Shown here piece by piece: positions 43,303 through 52,038 of a DNA stretch of 64,000 nucleotides. A program made the position numbers and the translations under genes. The notes under the pieces were generated by a model, which was given only the letters and a program-made list of their open reading frames with translations, had not been told where the DNA came from and did not search any database. Source of the DNA: Betaproteobacteria bacterium (GTDB lineage: Bacteria; Pseudomonadota; Gammaproteobacteria; Burkholderiales; Usitatibacteraceae); assembly GCA_016791265.1 (NCBI GenBank), contig JAEUMY010000010.1:124001-188000 (forward strand), written 5' to 3'. How positions within the stretch are numbered: the first letter of the stretch is position 1; the number at the start of each line of letters is the position of its first letter.

Positions 43303-43532
43303 TTGCGAGGCCTACCTAGGTTTATGCCGCAAACGCGCGGCATAACATTCCTGACGATCAGATTAACGCCTAGTTCCTGCATGCCAATTTCCTCTACTTG
43401 CTGCATAACACACCATAAAAAGGGTGCAAAAACTGACCTTGTCTCACCCCATACCTCCATTCTCGCAATCAACGTCAATTCAGACAAATATCCGAACAGA
43501 ACATAGCCGAATCGAATCCGACAACTGCACAA
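43299..43532 (-). CDS. Possible small coupled protein or gene fragment
   Basis: 77 aa reading that overlaps the next gene start by ATGA. It has no recognised domain (VFAPFLWCVMQQVEEIGMQE, VIVR-like end). It may be the 3' end of a longer lost gene or a small coupled gene. A hairpin TATGCCGC...GCGGCATA lies at 43323-43344 inside it. Confidence 0.3.
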   Translation of the reverse strand: MCSCRIRFGYVLFGYLSELTLIARMEVWGETRSVFAPFLWCVMQQVEEIGMQELGVNLIVRNVMPRVCGINLGRPRK

Positions 43533-43607
43533 GACCTGCGCCGGTGCTGGATGAACAGTACAGCGTCAAACCGCGAGAAAGGATTCCGGGCAGAGAGACT
43601 CCCCCAC

Positions 43608-43619
43608 GCGAATATTCGC
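43608..43619. repeat. GCGAATATTCGC palindrome copy 22
   Basis: Exact intergenic copy just 3' of the ORF6N gene. Confidence 0.97.
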
Positions 43620-43642
43620 AATGGGACAATCAGGGCCGCTTG

Positions 43643-44227
43643 CTATTCGTCGCGCACAAACCCGATCGGTCGCTTGGGTTTCCGGTCGGGCGGCTGCATC
43701 AATTGGCGAATGGTGTCGATGAGTCCGGCAATGGCCTGATCGTGGCTCTGTAGCTTTTGGCCTACTCGGCGCTCAAGCTCATCCAAGCGCGCAGCCAAGT
43801 CCCTGTGTGACAGGACCAGCGAGCGCAGATGGACGAACGCGCGAACGACGTAGACACCCATCTCGGCGGCCTGTGGGCTGTTCAGCACATTGGCGGCTTG
43901 AATGGCGCCGTGCTCGGTGAAAACCCAAGGCAACTTGCGGCGCCCTCCCCAACTTGAAGTCGCAATTTGCGACTTCAAGTTTTCCTCTCTACGTACAGGC
44001 CTTGAGGTCGCAAACTGCGACTTCAAGATTTCCCATTCCTCTGCCGTCAGCTGGAATGCGAAATCCTCGGGAAAACGCTCAAGATTGCGGCGAACTTGCT
44101 CGTTCAGGCGCTTGGTATCCACGCCATACAGTTGCGCCAAGTCGCTGTCGAGCATCACGCGCTGTCCACGCACGTCAAAGATGCGCTGACTGATCTGACT
44201 CGCAATCAAAACGCCGGCTTTGCTCAT
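43643..44227 (-). CDS. ORF6N domain protein
   Basis: 194 aa. The N-terminal ORF6N domain is clear: VRGQRVMLDSDLAQLYGVDT, KRLNEQVRRNLERFPEDFAF, LPWVFTEHGAIQAANVL. A C-terminal coiled coil (LDELERRVGQKLQSHDQAIA) follows. ORF6N is a KilA-N-related DNA-binding domain common in phages and integrated elements. The conserved LKSQ(F/I)ATS segment is present twice, 16 residues apart, encoded by two palindromic copies (43953 and 44001). Confidence 0.92.
   Translation of the reverse strand: MSKAGVLIASQISQRIFDVRGQRVMLDSDLAQLYGVDTKRLNEQVRRNLERFPEDFAFQLTAEEWEILKSQFATSRPVRREENLKSQIATSSWGGRRKLPWVFTEHGAIQAANVLNSPQAAEMGVYVVRAFVHLRSLVLSHRDLAARLDELERRVGQKLQSHDQAIAGLIDTIRQLMQPPDRKPKRPIGFVRDE
43953..44027. repeat. 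Two 27-bp palindromes in the ORF6N gene
   Basis: 43953-43979 is a perfect 27-base palindrome (arms CTTGAAGTCGCAA / TTGCGACTTCAAG around a central T); 44001-44027 repeats it with small changes. The spacing of 48 bp keeps the frame, duplicating LKSQxATS. Confidence 0.93.
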
Positions 44228-44283
44228 CGGTGCTCTCCATCCAAGACTGGACTGAAGATAGCACCGGCCGCCAAAAATTCTGG

Positions 44284-46407
44284 TTACCAGCGAATATTTG
44301 CACCTGCGCTGATACCCCGCCCCGGCGCACTCTCGAAATACCGCTCATTCGCCTCATTCACGATCACGCTGCCTGCAAAGCGCCGATCGGTCAGATTGTC
44401 CGCCCGCACGTACCACGTCACCTCGGCATTCAACGCCTGCACGCGCGAGCGATGCGACACCCGCGCACCCAACGTGGTCGCGGCCGGAGCGAATGCGGTG
44501 TTACGGTCATCGGCCCACATGCGGCTGCGATGGTTGGCTTCGATGGCGGCCGACCAGCCTTGCCGCCCCTCACGCCAGTTGAGTTGCGCGTTCAAGGTGC
44601 GCGACGGGACGCCAGGCAGCGCGTTGCCGGCGGCAACGGTGCGGGTCGTGGTGACGCCGCTCACGACCGTCGTGGTGCTGAACCCGTCATCGAACTTCGC
44701 GGTGAGCCAGGTGCCGGCGAGCGCCAGTTGCCAGTGATCGTCGGGCCGCCAGCGCAGCGACGCCTCCAGCCCGCGCCGTGTCGTTTCGCCGCCATTGCGG
44801 AAGGTCGTGCGGCCACCGGCATTGCTGGCGGGCACGATCTCGTCGTCGGTGCGCACGGTGAACGCGGCAACGTTGGCACGCCACGCGCGACCCTGGCGCC
44901 ACTTCAGGCCGGTTTCGGCATGGCGGCTGCCACCGGCGCGAAGCTCGGTGTTGAGGCCGCTCGCCCCATCGTTGCGATAGGCGAGCTCCACCGCAGTCGG
45001 CGTCTCGAAGCCGCGTCCGATGCTGGCGTAGAGGTTCAATCCCTCGCTCAGCGAGTGCAGCACGCCGAATGTGGGCGTGGTCGCGCGCTGGGACAGCGCG
45101 CCGGAGTCATCGGCATTGCCCGCTGCGATGAAGCGGTCGGTCACGCGGAACTTGACGCTGGAGGTGCGCAGCCCCGCCATGACGCGCCATGCTGGCGAGG
45201 CAATCCACGTGGCCTGCGCCCAGGCATCAGCGCCGCGCACGCGCGTGTCCTCGTCACGTCGCAGGCGACCCGTCACACCTAACCTGCCCGAATCATCGAA
45301 GTTGTTGAAGCCGCGACGCGTCTCTTCCGATTGCTCCAGCTCCACGCCTGCCAGCCACTGCCAGCTTGCATGCGACTGCCCGACGCGCAAGGACGCACCC
45401 GAAAACCCGCGATCCAGATCGACCACGCCACCGCTGCTGGTTGCCGGCGTCTGCGCGCCGACGGGTGTGGCGAGGAACTGCACCACGCGCCGCGCACCGC
45501 CATGCGCGACAGCCGTCCATTCCCATGTGCCGCCTTCGCTCCGCAGCACCGCACCCGCCTGCTGCTGGCGCACCGATTTGCGCGTGTTGAACTGCTCCGC
45601 ACCCGTGCCGGCCTGACGCGGATCGGCATCGAATTGCGCACGCGTGAGGCCGAGCGGGTCCTGCGTGTCCGGCTGCTCCAGTGCGTTGAGGATCAGCGTC
45701 AGCGAAATCTTGTCGCCGAGATCGGCATCGGCGCGGAGCGCGAGCTGGCTGCGCTCCACGCGGCTGTGCGCACGGAAACCGTCCGCAGCGAAGCGGCTCA
45801 CATCCGCACGCACGCCCCATTCCGCGCCACCCAGCCTGACATTGCCTTCCCCGATCACGCCCACACGCTGCTGGCGATAGCGCCCGGCATACGCATCAAC
45901 CCGCACGCCCGGGTCCCGCCCCGCGCGCGCACTGAACGCGTGAATCACGCCGCCCGACGCATTCCCATACGCCACCGCCCACGGCCCGCGCAGCACCTCG
46001 ATGCGCTCCAGCGACGCCAGCGGCACGACCGCGCCCTGCGCCTGACCATCGGGAAACGTGGCCGGCAGTTCATCGACCAGGAGGCGCAGCCCGCGAATGC
46101 CGAACGTCGCGCGCGAGCCGAAGCCGCGCGAGCTGATCTGCAGGTCCTGTGCGTAGTTCTGGCGGTTGTTGAGCGTGAGGCCGGGGACGACTGCTAGGGA
46201 TTCCGTGAGATTCACCATCGGTTGCGCGTTGCGAATATTCGCAGCGTCAACCTGATCAATGGACGCAGGGGTGTCCGCTGTACGCGCGGCGCGGCGCGTG
46301 GCGGTCACGACGATTTCCTCACCGGCCAATCCCGGCGCCAACATCTGCGGCACGCCAATAGTTGGCACAGCGAACACGAGAATCTCAAGCAGCGACACGG
46401 GATGCAT
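44284..46407 (-). CDS. TonB-dependent outer-membrane receptor
   Basis: 707 aa from ATG 46407. TonB box-like EEIVVTATRRAARTADTPAS, plug domain (LTESLAVVPGLTLNNRQNYA, ISSRGFGSRATFGIRGLRLL) and a 22-strand barrel with the typical C-terminal aromatic (NIRW). Substrate may be an iron chelate or other nutrient; the closest family appears to be siderophore receptors (FecA/PupB-like sequence order). The signal peptide is poor, so the start may be slightly different. It carries an exact palindrome in the plug (DAANIRN) and a one-mismatch copy encoding the last residues. Confidence 0.92.
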   Translation of the reverse strand: MHPVSLLEILVFAVPTIGVPQMLAPGLAGEEIVVTATRRAARTADTPASIDQVDAANIRNAQPMVNLTESLAVVPGLTLNNRQNYAQDLQISSRGFGSRATFGIRGLRLLVDELPATFPDGQAQGAVVPLASLERIEVLRGPWAVAYGNASGGVIHAFSARAGRDPGVRVDAYAGRYRQQRVGVIGEGNVRLGGAEWGVRADVSRFAADGFRAHSRVERSQLALRADADLGDKISLTLILNALEQPDTQDPLGLTRAQFDADPRQAGTGAEQFNTRKSVRQQQAGAVLRSEGGTWEWTAVAHGGARRVVQFLATPVGAQTPATSSGGVVDLDRGFSGASLRVGQSHASWQWLAGVELEQSEETRRGFNNFDDSGRLGVTGRLRRDEDTRVRGADAWAQATWIASPAWRVMAGLRTSSVKFRVTDRFIAAGNADDSGALSQRATTPTFGVLHSLSEGLNLYASIGRGFETPTAVELAYRNDGASGLNTELRAGGSRHAETGLKWRQGRAWRANVAAFTVRTDDEIVPASNAGGRTTFRNGGETTRRGLEASLRWRPDDHWQLALAGTWLTAKFDDGFSTTTVVSGVTTTRTVAAGNALPGVPSRTLNAQLNWREGRQGWSAAIEANHRSRMWADDRNTAFAPAATTLGARVSHRSRVQALNAEVTWYVRADNLTDRRFAGSVIVNEANERYFESAPGRGISAGANIRW
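46231..46242. repeat. GCGAATATTCGC palindrome copy 23
   Basis: Exact copy in the TonB receptor plug, A-N-I-R frame. Confidence 0.97.
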
Positions 46408-46483
46408 CGACCGGACAATCAGGGTTGGAGGCGACGAAGTATGCCCACCTTGCACCCAGTGCGCCGAGCCAGACGTTGTGGCG

Positions 46484-47149
46484 TCATCGTTCCGACAGAA
46501 TCTCCGTGAGCGGCTTCCTCTGGATCGCGGGCACGCGGCAGCCCTCCGCCGGATACCCCGCCACCAGCAACAGGAAAGGCCGCTCGTTGTCCGGCCGACC
46601 CATCAGCTGATTGAGAAATGCCATCGGGCTTGGCGTGTGGGTCAGTGTCGCGAGACCCGCGTGGTGCAGCGCCGCGATAAGCATGCCAGTGGCGATGCCG
46701 GCCGAGTCCATGGGGTAGTAGCGCTTTTCCTTGCTGCCATCCGCCGCCACACCATGCGCTTCATAAAACACACCGATGAGCCAGGGCGCTGTCTCGAGAA
46801 ACGGTTTGTCCGCATCCGTGCCCAGCGGCGCCAGCGCGGCCTTCCACGCGTCCGTCGCGCGACGCTCGTAGAACTCGCGTTCCTCGGCCTCCGCCGCGAT
46901 GCGGATATCCCGCTTCAGCGCGGGGTCGCCGACCAGGACGAAGCGCCACGGCTGCTGATTCGCGCCGGAAGGCGCCGTGCCGGCCGTGGCGATGCAGGTA
47001 TGCATGATCTCGCGGGGCACCGGGCGGGTGGAGAACTCGCGCACCGTGCGCCGCGTGGCCATCTCGGCATGAAAAGCCCGGGCGCGGGCCAGCATGTCAT
47101 CTTGCGAATATTCGCAATGGTCGAGGGGAATGCTGTCGTGCGGTTTCAC
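46484..47149 (-). CDS. Nitroreductase family protein
   Basis: 221 aa from the GTG at 47149 (alternative TTG at 47194 adds 15 residues). FMN nitroreductase fold: [60 protein letters not shown], and [20 protein letters not shown]. It resembles iodotyrosine deiodinase-like and BluB-like nitroreductases. The palindrome at 47104 encodes HCEYSQDD near the N-terminus, where relatives have a similar Y(S/P) segment. Confidence 0.9.
   Translation of the reverse strand: MKPHDSIPLDHCEYSQDDMLARARAFHAEMATRRTVREFSTRPVPREIMHTCIATAGTAPSGANQQPWRFVLVGDPALKRDIRIAAEAEEREFYERRATDAWKAALAPLGTDADKPFLETAPWLIGVFYEAHGVAADGSKEKRYYPMDSAGIATGMLIAALHHAGLATLTHTPSPMAFLNQLMGRPDNERPFLLLVAGYPAEGCRVPAIQRKPLTEILSER
47104..47115. 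repeat. GCGAATATTCGC palindrome copy 24
   Basis: Exact copy in the nitroreductase gene, E-Y-S frame, with flanks TTGCGAATATTCGCAA. Confidence 0.97.
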
Positions 47150-47220
47150 GTTGTGGACAGGCCCGTCGGCCCGTTGCGGTTGGAGACAGCGCAATCATGC
47201 CGCAAGCGGCGCGGCAGGGT

Positions 47221-47697
47221 TCAACGATACGCGGCCGCCGAAATGAACTCGCCAAACCGCTCGCACCAGATCACCACCGCCTTGTAGCGGGTGATGTCCG
47301 TGCCGGCCGGCAGGTTCACGATGAACCCGTCGTAGGACTTGATCTCGCCCACGCGCAGCGACTGCTGCTTGATCTTCAGAAATGTTGCCTCGTCGTCCAC
47401 GAACTCGGGCGCGAGATACAGCTTGTAGTCCGGGCCCGGCGCCAGCTTGCCTTCATGGGTGACCGCATTCGACGTGACCGTGATCCGACCCTCGCCCCAG
47501 TGAAACGTGTCGCTGCCTTTGAGGTCGCGGCGCAACCGCGCCTCAAAGCGTTGCGAGGCCGGCGCCGCTGTGGCCGCCGCGACTTCAGCCGCCGACGGCC
47601 CGCGCTCGGCGACGATGATGGGCAGGAAGTAGACGCCCAGGGCGAAGCCTAGGGTCAGGACGAGGGTGTGGGAAATCGTGAGGAAGAGGATTTTCAT
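47221..47697 (-). CDS. DM13 domain protein
   Basis: 158 aa from ATG 47697. One N-terminal membrane anchor or signal (FLTISHTLVLTLGFALGVYF), then a DM13 domain (GEGRITVTSNAVTHEGKLAP, SYDGFIVNLPAGTDITRYKA, VVIWCERFGEFISAAAY with the conserved Cys). DM13 is suggested to act in electron transfer. Function in this organism unknown. Confidence 0.88.
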   Translation of the reverse strand: MKILFLTISHTLVLTLGFALGVYFLPIIVAERGPSAAEVAAATAAPASQRFEARLRRDLKGSDTFHWGEGRITVTSNAVTHEGKLAPGPDYKLYLAPEFVDDEATFLKIKQQSLRVGEIKSYDGFIVNLPAGTDITRYKAVVIWCERFGEFISAAAYR

Positions 47698-47859
47698 GGG
47701 CGGCACCTCGCATGGGGAGGTGCCGGGTTGGTGCGGTTTGAAGCGTAACCCTTACAAAGCTATGTCACGGCGAACTTCAAGATGAGGGACAGCCGGAGCG
47801 CGAAGCACGGAGGAACCCCATTCGTGCAGCAGTTGGCGTTTTCGCTCGTGACCGCCACG
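47698..47859. other. Gap between DM13 and SEFIR genes
   Basis: 162 bp. On the minus strand it starts at GCATAAC (47859-47865, overlapping the SEFIR stop codon) and includes an imperfect stem (TGGCG...CGCCA). No gene was recognised. Confidence 0.4.
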
Positions 47860-48600
47860 TTATGCATCGACCAACTTGTGCTCAATCGCGTAGAACTTGC
47901 CTTTCTTCGTTAATCGAAGATCTCCATCCGAGTCTTGTCTGATCAATCCCAGCTCTTTGGCTTCTTCAATTAGCATATCCAGCATGATTCGAGAGATACT
48001 GATTCTGCGCAGTACTGCGCCGTAATCCGAATAGTTTTCTCCTTCCTCAAAATCTGCGACAACAATGGCCATGACTTCCAGAAGGGCATCGGCCGTCTTC
48101 TCTGGCTGACTGCTCTCGATAGATTGAAATGGGCTATTCCCAATTTCAGGTTTCTTATACAGAGGTGCGTTGAGAAGGGTTCTTACTAGTTCGTCAAAGC
48201 CAAACTCAAAATCGTCTGACTTGGACAAATCAATAAATAGCTTGGTCTTGAGGAAAGTTGGAACGTCGCGAGTCCCTTCTTGCCGAATCAGGGGAATTAC
48301 TTTGTTTGAGCTAATTCCTTTCATCAACTCTGACGTGACAATCATTTTTTCGTAGCCGACGCCGCCGAGTCCGCCATTAGCTCTTTGAACATATTTGGCT
48401 GTGCAGACCATGAGCACGTAATCACACGTAGCCAGATTGTGTTCCATGAACTGAGGAAGGTCATCACCCGGTCTTAGTTCCCATTGGTCAATGACCGCGT
48501 CGACTCCGGAATTGCATAGCCGGGTCGCCAAATCGAGAACCCACTTCTTATGGGCTTGGGAATCATGTGAGTACGAAACAAATACCTTCGGAATCTTCAT
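47860..48600 (-). CDS. SEFIR (TIR-like) domain protein with C-terminal winged helix
   Basis: 246 aa. The N-terminal SEFIR/TIR-like domain starts with KIPKVFVSYSHDSQAHKKWV, followed by GVDAVIDQWELRPGDDLPQF and CDYVLMVCTAKYVQRANGG; conserved Glu/Asp are compatible with either signalling or NADase activity. The C-terminal third (ALLEVMAIVVADFEEGENYS, DLRLTKKGKFYAIEHKLV) looks like a winged helix. G+C is clearly lower than the neighbours. It pairs with the TIR gene and may be part of a defence module. Confidence 0.88.
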   Translation of the reverse strand: MKIPKVFVSYSHDSQAHKKWVLDLATRLCNSGVDAVIDQWELRPGDDLPQFMEHNLATCDYVLMVCTAKYVQRANGGLGGVGYEKMIVTSELMKGISSNKVIPLIRQEGTRDVPTFLKTKLFIDLSKSDDFEFGFDELVRTLLNAPLYKKPEIGNSPFQSIESSQPEKTADALLEVMAIVVADFEEGENYSDYGAVLRRISISRIMLDMLIEEAKELGLIRQDSDGDLRLTKKGKFYAIEHKLVDA

Positions 48601-48636
48601 TGCTGCCCTTCGGATAGTTGCGCCTGGAGTGCGGAT

Positions 48637-48697
48637 GCAAAACGTGCTTGGTCAGCTGCGCGGCTTCAAGCGCGTCGGCTAAACAAAGAGGCTAGAC
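48637..48697 (-). other. attC-like spacer between TIR and SEFIR genes
   Basis: On the minus strand it runs GTCTAGC...GTTTAGCCGACGCG...CGCGCAGCTGACCAAGCAC-GTTTTGC. Order and spacing match a class 1-type attC (GTCTAAC ... AGCCGACG ... CGGCTTAACTCAAGC-GTTAG), with core mismatches. The TAG stop of the TIR gene lies in the first core. Confidence 0.4.
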
Positions 48698-49654
48698 CTT
48701 CTTGATTTCACTGCCGAACCTGCTTGAAAGCATCTTGGCGACTTCCACTGCAATCGCAAGGATTTGTGGGTCGAACTCGGCGCCGGACTGACCGATGAAG
48801 TAGGAACCCTTGTCTATGTTCCAGTTCTGAAACGCGTCTTTGACTTCCTTCCACTCCGCAGTGGAACCATAGGCGCGCAGGTAAAACTCTCCAAAAGAAA
48901 TTGCGTGTCGGCGGTCGGCGTTTCGAAGCGCCTCGACCATGAACGACTTGCCAAGGGTAAAGGCGTACTTCGCGAGCGCGATGAGCAGGCCGAGGACTAA
49001 GATTCCGGAAATTGCAAGTTCGGCCAGGGGGATCCAATCTTTCACTGCCGGCGGATGTAGAAGAGCCTTCCAGACCCCGAAAGCGGCGCTCCCAACAAGG
49101 GTGGCATATGCAACGCTGTACCAGAAGTAGGCCAGTCGTCGATATGATCTCTCTCGTTCCGCCAGCTCGCTGAGCGACTTCTGAATGAAATCTGCTGCAC
49201 TAACTTCAACCTTTTTCTGGTTCTCTCGCTGTTCCTCGACTCGAGCTTTCAGGCGCCCAACCTGCTTCTCGACGGCCTCCGAAATAGTCCGCGCGATCTC
49301 CACGACAGGCTTCTGGCCGACTGCAATTGCAAAGTAGCGCGACAACGGTATCGAGAGTCTCGTGTCGTCAAGAACAACAGGAATGATTGCCGGTGACCCA
49401 CGTTCCTCCGAGTAGGCTAGTGCCGCGCCAAGCTCGTGGTTTACCCAGCTACTACGTAGTGACGCTTCCGACACCAAGATGATTAGCGCATCGACCTTCT
49501 TGAGTTGGTCAAGGATGGCTTCTTGCCACTTCTGCCCTACGGTCACTCCTTCATCGAACCACCAAGGAGTGTGTCCTAGCGCTTGAAGCTCGCTCTTCAA
49601 CTGCTCAGCGAAGTTACGGTCCTGCGACGTGTAGGAAATGAAGAGCCTAGCCAT
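48692..49654 (-). CDS. TIR domain protein with two membrane helices
   Basis: About 320 aa from the ATG at 49654. TIR domain (residues ~1-140): ARLFISYTSQDRNFAEQLKS, WWFDEGVTVGQKWQEAILDQ, ALIILVSEASLRSSWVNHEL with the candidate catalytic Glu in WVNHELGAALAYSEE. Then a coiled coil (KKVEVSAADFIQKSLSELAE), two membrane helices (about 185-205 and 220-245) and a cytoplasmic C-terminal domain. Lower G+C than surroundings. Together with the SEFIR gene it resembles TIR-based anti-phage or stress modules, though no associated system is recognised. Confidence 0.9.
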   Translation of the reverse strand: MARLFISYTSQDRNFAEQLKSELQALGHTPWWFDEGVTVGQKWQEAILDQLKKVDALIILVSEASLRSSWVNHELGAALAYSEERGSPAIIPVVLDDTRLSIPLSRYFAIAVGQKPVVEIARTISEAVEKQVGRLKARVEEQRENQKKVEVSAADFIQKSLSELAERERSYRRLAYFWYSVAYATLVGSAAFGVWKALLHPPAVKDWIPLAELAISGILVLGLLIALAKYAFTLGKSFMVEALRNADRRHAISFGEFYLRAYGSTAEWKEVKDAFQNWNIDKGSYFIGQSGAEFDPQILAIAVEVAKMLSSRFGSEIKKV

Positions 49655-49845
49655 AGGAAGAAGCTTGAGAAGGTCCAACCAGATTTATCATGCAAAGATG
49701 CATGATAACCACCCTTCACGCGTGATAACAAACTACCTGAAAGCTACCCCAAGCTATTGAGTTGACAGCGAATACTCGCGGGAGCCGCAATTCATTTCTT
49801 TGATAACAACACGCGCGCCGGCAAATCATCTGCCGCCTCAACCCC
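49655..49845. promoter_or_regulatory. TIR promoter region with inverted repeats
   Basis: 191 bp of low-G+C sequence with a strong inverted repeat and further TTATCA half-sites; also a one-mismatch palindrome copy (GCGAATACTCGC, 49768). Confidence 0.6.
49685..49708. promoter_or_regulatory. Operator-like inverted repeat before TIR gene
   Basis: Perfect arms TTATCATGCA and TGCATGATAA separated by four bases, 31 bp upstream of the ATG, plus another related half-site CGCGTGATAA at 49719. This is the shape of a repressor or CRP-like site. Confidence 0.65.
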
Positions 49846-50562
49846 TCACCACGGCTCCACACTGAACAAATACCCATGCGGCCGGATCGACTTGATGCGC
49901 CGCTGCACGTCGATGCCTTCGGGAAAGCGCTTGCGCAGGCGATACAGCCGCGCATCGACCGAGCGATCATCGTGCGCTTCGGCGAGGCCGCGCAGTTCGC
50001 GCAGGAGATAGTCGCGATGCGTCACATGGCCGGCACGCGTGGCCAGCAGCCACAGGAGATCGAACTCCGCCGCGGTGAACCGCAGCGGCTGGCCGTCGAG
50101 CATGGCGTCGCGCGTCGCGCGGTTGATCACCAATCGACCAAAGGTGAGCTGACTCTGACTCGAGTTCGTGTCCAATGATGCGCGCCTGAGCATGGCCTTG
50201 ATGTGGGCCAGCAACACACGTGGTTGCACCGGCTTCACCAGGTACTCGTCCGCGCCGATTTCAAGGCCCAGCACGCGGTCGAAGTCTTCATCCTTCGCGG
50301 TCAGCATGAGCACCGGCAGGCTGGCATTGGTCGCGCGGAGCTTGCGGCAGACTTGGAAACCGTCCATGCCCGGCAGCATGATGTCCAGCACCACCAGCGC
50401 TGGCCGCACCCGCTCAATCTCGGCGAGTGCGGTGTCGCCGGTGTGCGCGACGTGGGTTTCGAACCCGTGGTGCGTCAGGTACTCCGCGACTGCGGACACC
50501 AGGTCCTCGTCGTCTTCCACGAGGAGGATGCGGGGGTTTTCAGTCGGGGTCATGTCAAGCAT
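49846..50562 (-). CDS. OmpR-family response regulator
   Basis: 238 aa, ATG 50562 supported by GGAG six bases upstream. Receiver domain (ILLVEDDEDLVSAVAEYLTH, phospho-Asp in VVLDIMLPGMDGFQ, LVKPVQPRVLLAHIK) and C-terminal winged helix (FTAAEFDLLWLLATRAGHVT, DDRSVDARLYRLRKRFPEG). Partner of the kinase just upstream on the same strand. No palindrome copy in this region. Confidence 0.94.
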   Translation of the reverse strand: MLDMTPTENPRILLVEDDEDLVSAVAEYLTHHGFETHVAHTGDTALAEIERVRPALVVLDIMLPGMDGFQVCRKLRATNASLPVLMLTAKDEDFDRVLGLEIGADEYLVKPVQPRVLLAHIKAMLRRASLDTNSSQSQLTFGRLVINRATRDAMLDGQPLRFTAAEFDLLWLLATRAGHVTHRDYLLRELRGLAEAHDDRSVDARLYRLRKRFPEGIDVQRRIKSIRPHGYLFSVEPW

Positions 50563-50586
50563 GAATCACTCCGGTCAGTATTGATT

Positions 50587-51912
50587 TCAGTCATTCAGCG
50601 CCGCTTCGCGAACCGGCCAGGTCAGCTCGATGCATGCCCCGCCGAGCGGAGAAGTCAGAACCCTGGCCTCACCGCCATGCCAGCGCGCAATGCGCCGCAC
50701 CAATGCAAGCCCGATGCCGAAGCCCCCGGTCTTGCGGTTGCGGCTCTGGTCGCCCCGCCAGAAGGGCTCGAATACGCGTTCGCGATCCGCCTCGGGCACG
50801 CCCGGTCCGTCATCTTCGACGCGCAGGACATGCCGGTCGGATTCGCGAATGATGCTGAGCCGCACCGTGACGGCGGCGTAGCGCACCGCGTTGGACAATA
50901 GATTCGACAGCGCGCGCGCCATGAAGACGGGCTCGATCTCGATGCGCTCGGCGATTTCGGCGACTTCGATCTTCACCGGGCTCCCCTGGGCCTGCGCGAG
51001 CGCCCGTGCGCTGCTCTCCACCGGGGCCAGCCAGCCGGCAGTTTCTATCGGCGCGATTTCGATGTCCTGGCCCGGATTCTTGGCGCGGGCATAAGTAAGC
51101 ATCTCCTCGACCAAGAGATCGAGTTCATCTAGCGCGACGGCCATTTCGTCCAGACTGCGGTCCTTGTCGACAAGGTTGTCAGCTTCGCGCGCCAGCGACT
51201 GGCGGAAGCGCAGCCGCATCAGCGGGTTGCGCAATTCGTGCGATACGGCCGTCGTGAGTTGACGATGCGAGGACAGAAGCTCATTGATGCGCGTGGTCAT
51301 GCTGTTGAATCCGTCCGCGACGTGCTGCAGGGGTGAGAGCGCGCCGACCTTTGCGATCACGCTGAAATCGCCCGTACCGGCGGCCTGCGCGGTGGCGTTC
51401 AGCCGATTGAGGTCGCGCCAGAACGGGCGGATCCAGAAGCCCAGCAGGACCGCGACGATGACCATTTCGACCGCCCAGTTGAGCATGTTGAAAAAGCCCC
51501 GCTGGCTTGGCGGGCCGGGCATTTCCAGCAATGTCGCGCGATCACTGTCAGCGATGCGGCGCGCCATGAAAAAGCCGCCAGCCTCGCGGTCCATGGACAC
51601 GACCTGATTGCGCGCGAGCTTCTCGCGTTGCGCCGTCGTGAAATCGAAGCGCGCCGCGAGCACATCCAATGGCTCCAGCGTCACCGGCGTGCGAAACCCC
51701 TTTTTCAGTTCGTCGAGATGCGCGCCCCACTCCGCCGGCGGCCGGCTCGCCAGTTCACGGTCGATGAGATGAAACGTGGCCGTGAAGCGCCCGGCCACAT
51801 CGGCCTTGGGCATGCTCATCCACACCCATTCCATCACCTGGAGCTGGGTCACGAACGATGCAGCGAGGATGGCGATGAGGACGCCATACATCTTGAGAAA
51901 CAGTTTGATCAT
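50587..51912 (-). CDS. HAMP-type sensor histidine kinase (RstB/EnvZ-like)
   Basis: 441 aa from ATG 51912. Two membrane helices (about 1-30 and 135-155) around a periplasmic sensor region, HAMP linker (FWRDLNRLNATAQAAGTGDF), HisKA box (LTTAVSHELRNPLMRLRFRQ), N box (LSNLLSNAVRYA), and G boxes (EDDGPGVPEADRE, GFGIGLALVRRIA). Order with the regulator (kinase upstream, 24-bp gap) makes a pair; the stimulus is unknown. Confidence 0.93.
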   Translation of the reverse strand: MIKLFLKMYGVLIAILAASFVTQLQVMEWVWMSMPKADVAGRFTATFHLIDRELASRPPAEWGAHLDELKKGFRTPVTLEPLDVLAARFDFTTAQREKLARNQVVSMDREAGGFFMARRIADSDRATLLEMPGPPSQRGFFNMLNWAVEMVIVAVLLGFWIRPFWRDLNRLNATAQAAGTGDFSVIAKVGALSPLQHVADGFNSMTTRINELLSSHRQLTTAVSHELRNPLMRLRFRQSLAREADNLVDKDRSLDEMAVALDELDLLVEEMLTYARAKNPGQDIEIAPIETAGWLAPVESSARALAQAQGSPVKIEVAEIAERIEIEPVFMARALSNLLSNAVRYAAVTVRLSIIRESDRHVLRVEDDGPGVPEADRERVFEPFWRGDQSRNRKTGGFGIGLALVRRIARWHGGEARVLTSPLGGACIELTWPVREAALND

Positions 51913-52038
51913 GCGCGGTGGGCCGGTGAGGTGCTGGGAATCCCTCTGAACCGCCATGATAAGCAATCGACGGTAACGCATTGCGACGGACTGCAACGGG
52001 CGTGACCGCGGTGTCCGCCCCGACTGCGCCCGACAAAA

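Noticed and set aside
43323..43409. GCATAAC heptamers at 43340 and 43403 as attC sites
   Set aside because: They are not at gene ends and no partner core or hairpin in attC order is visible.
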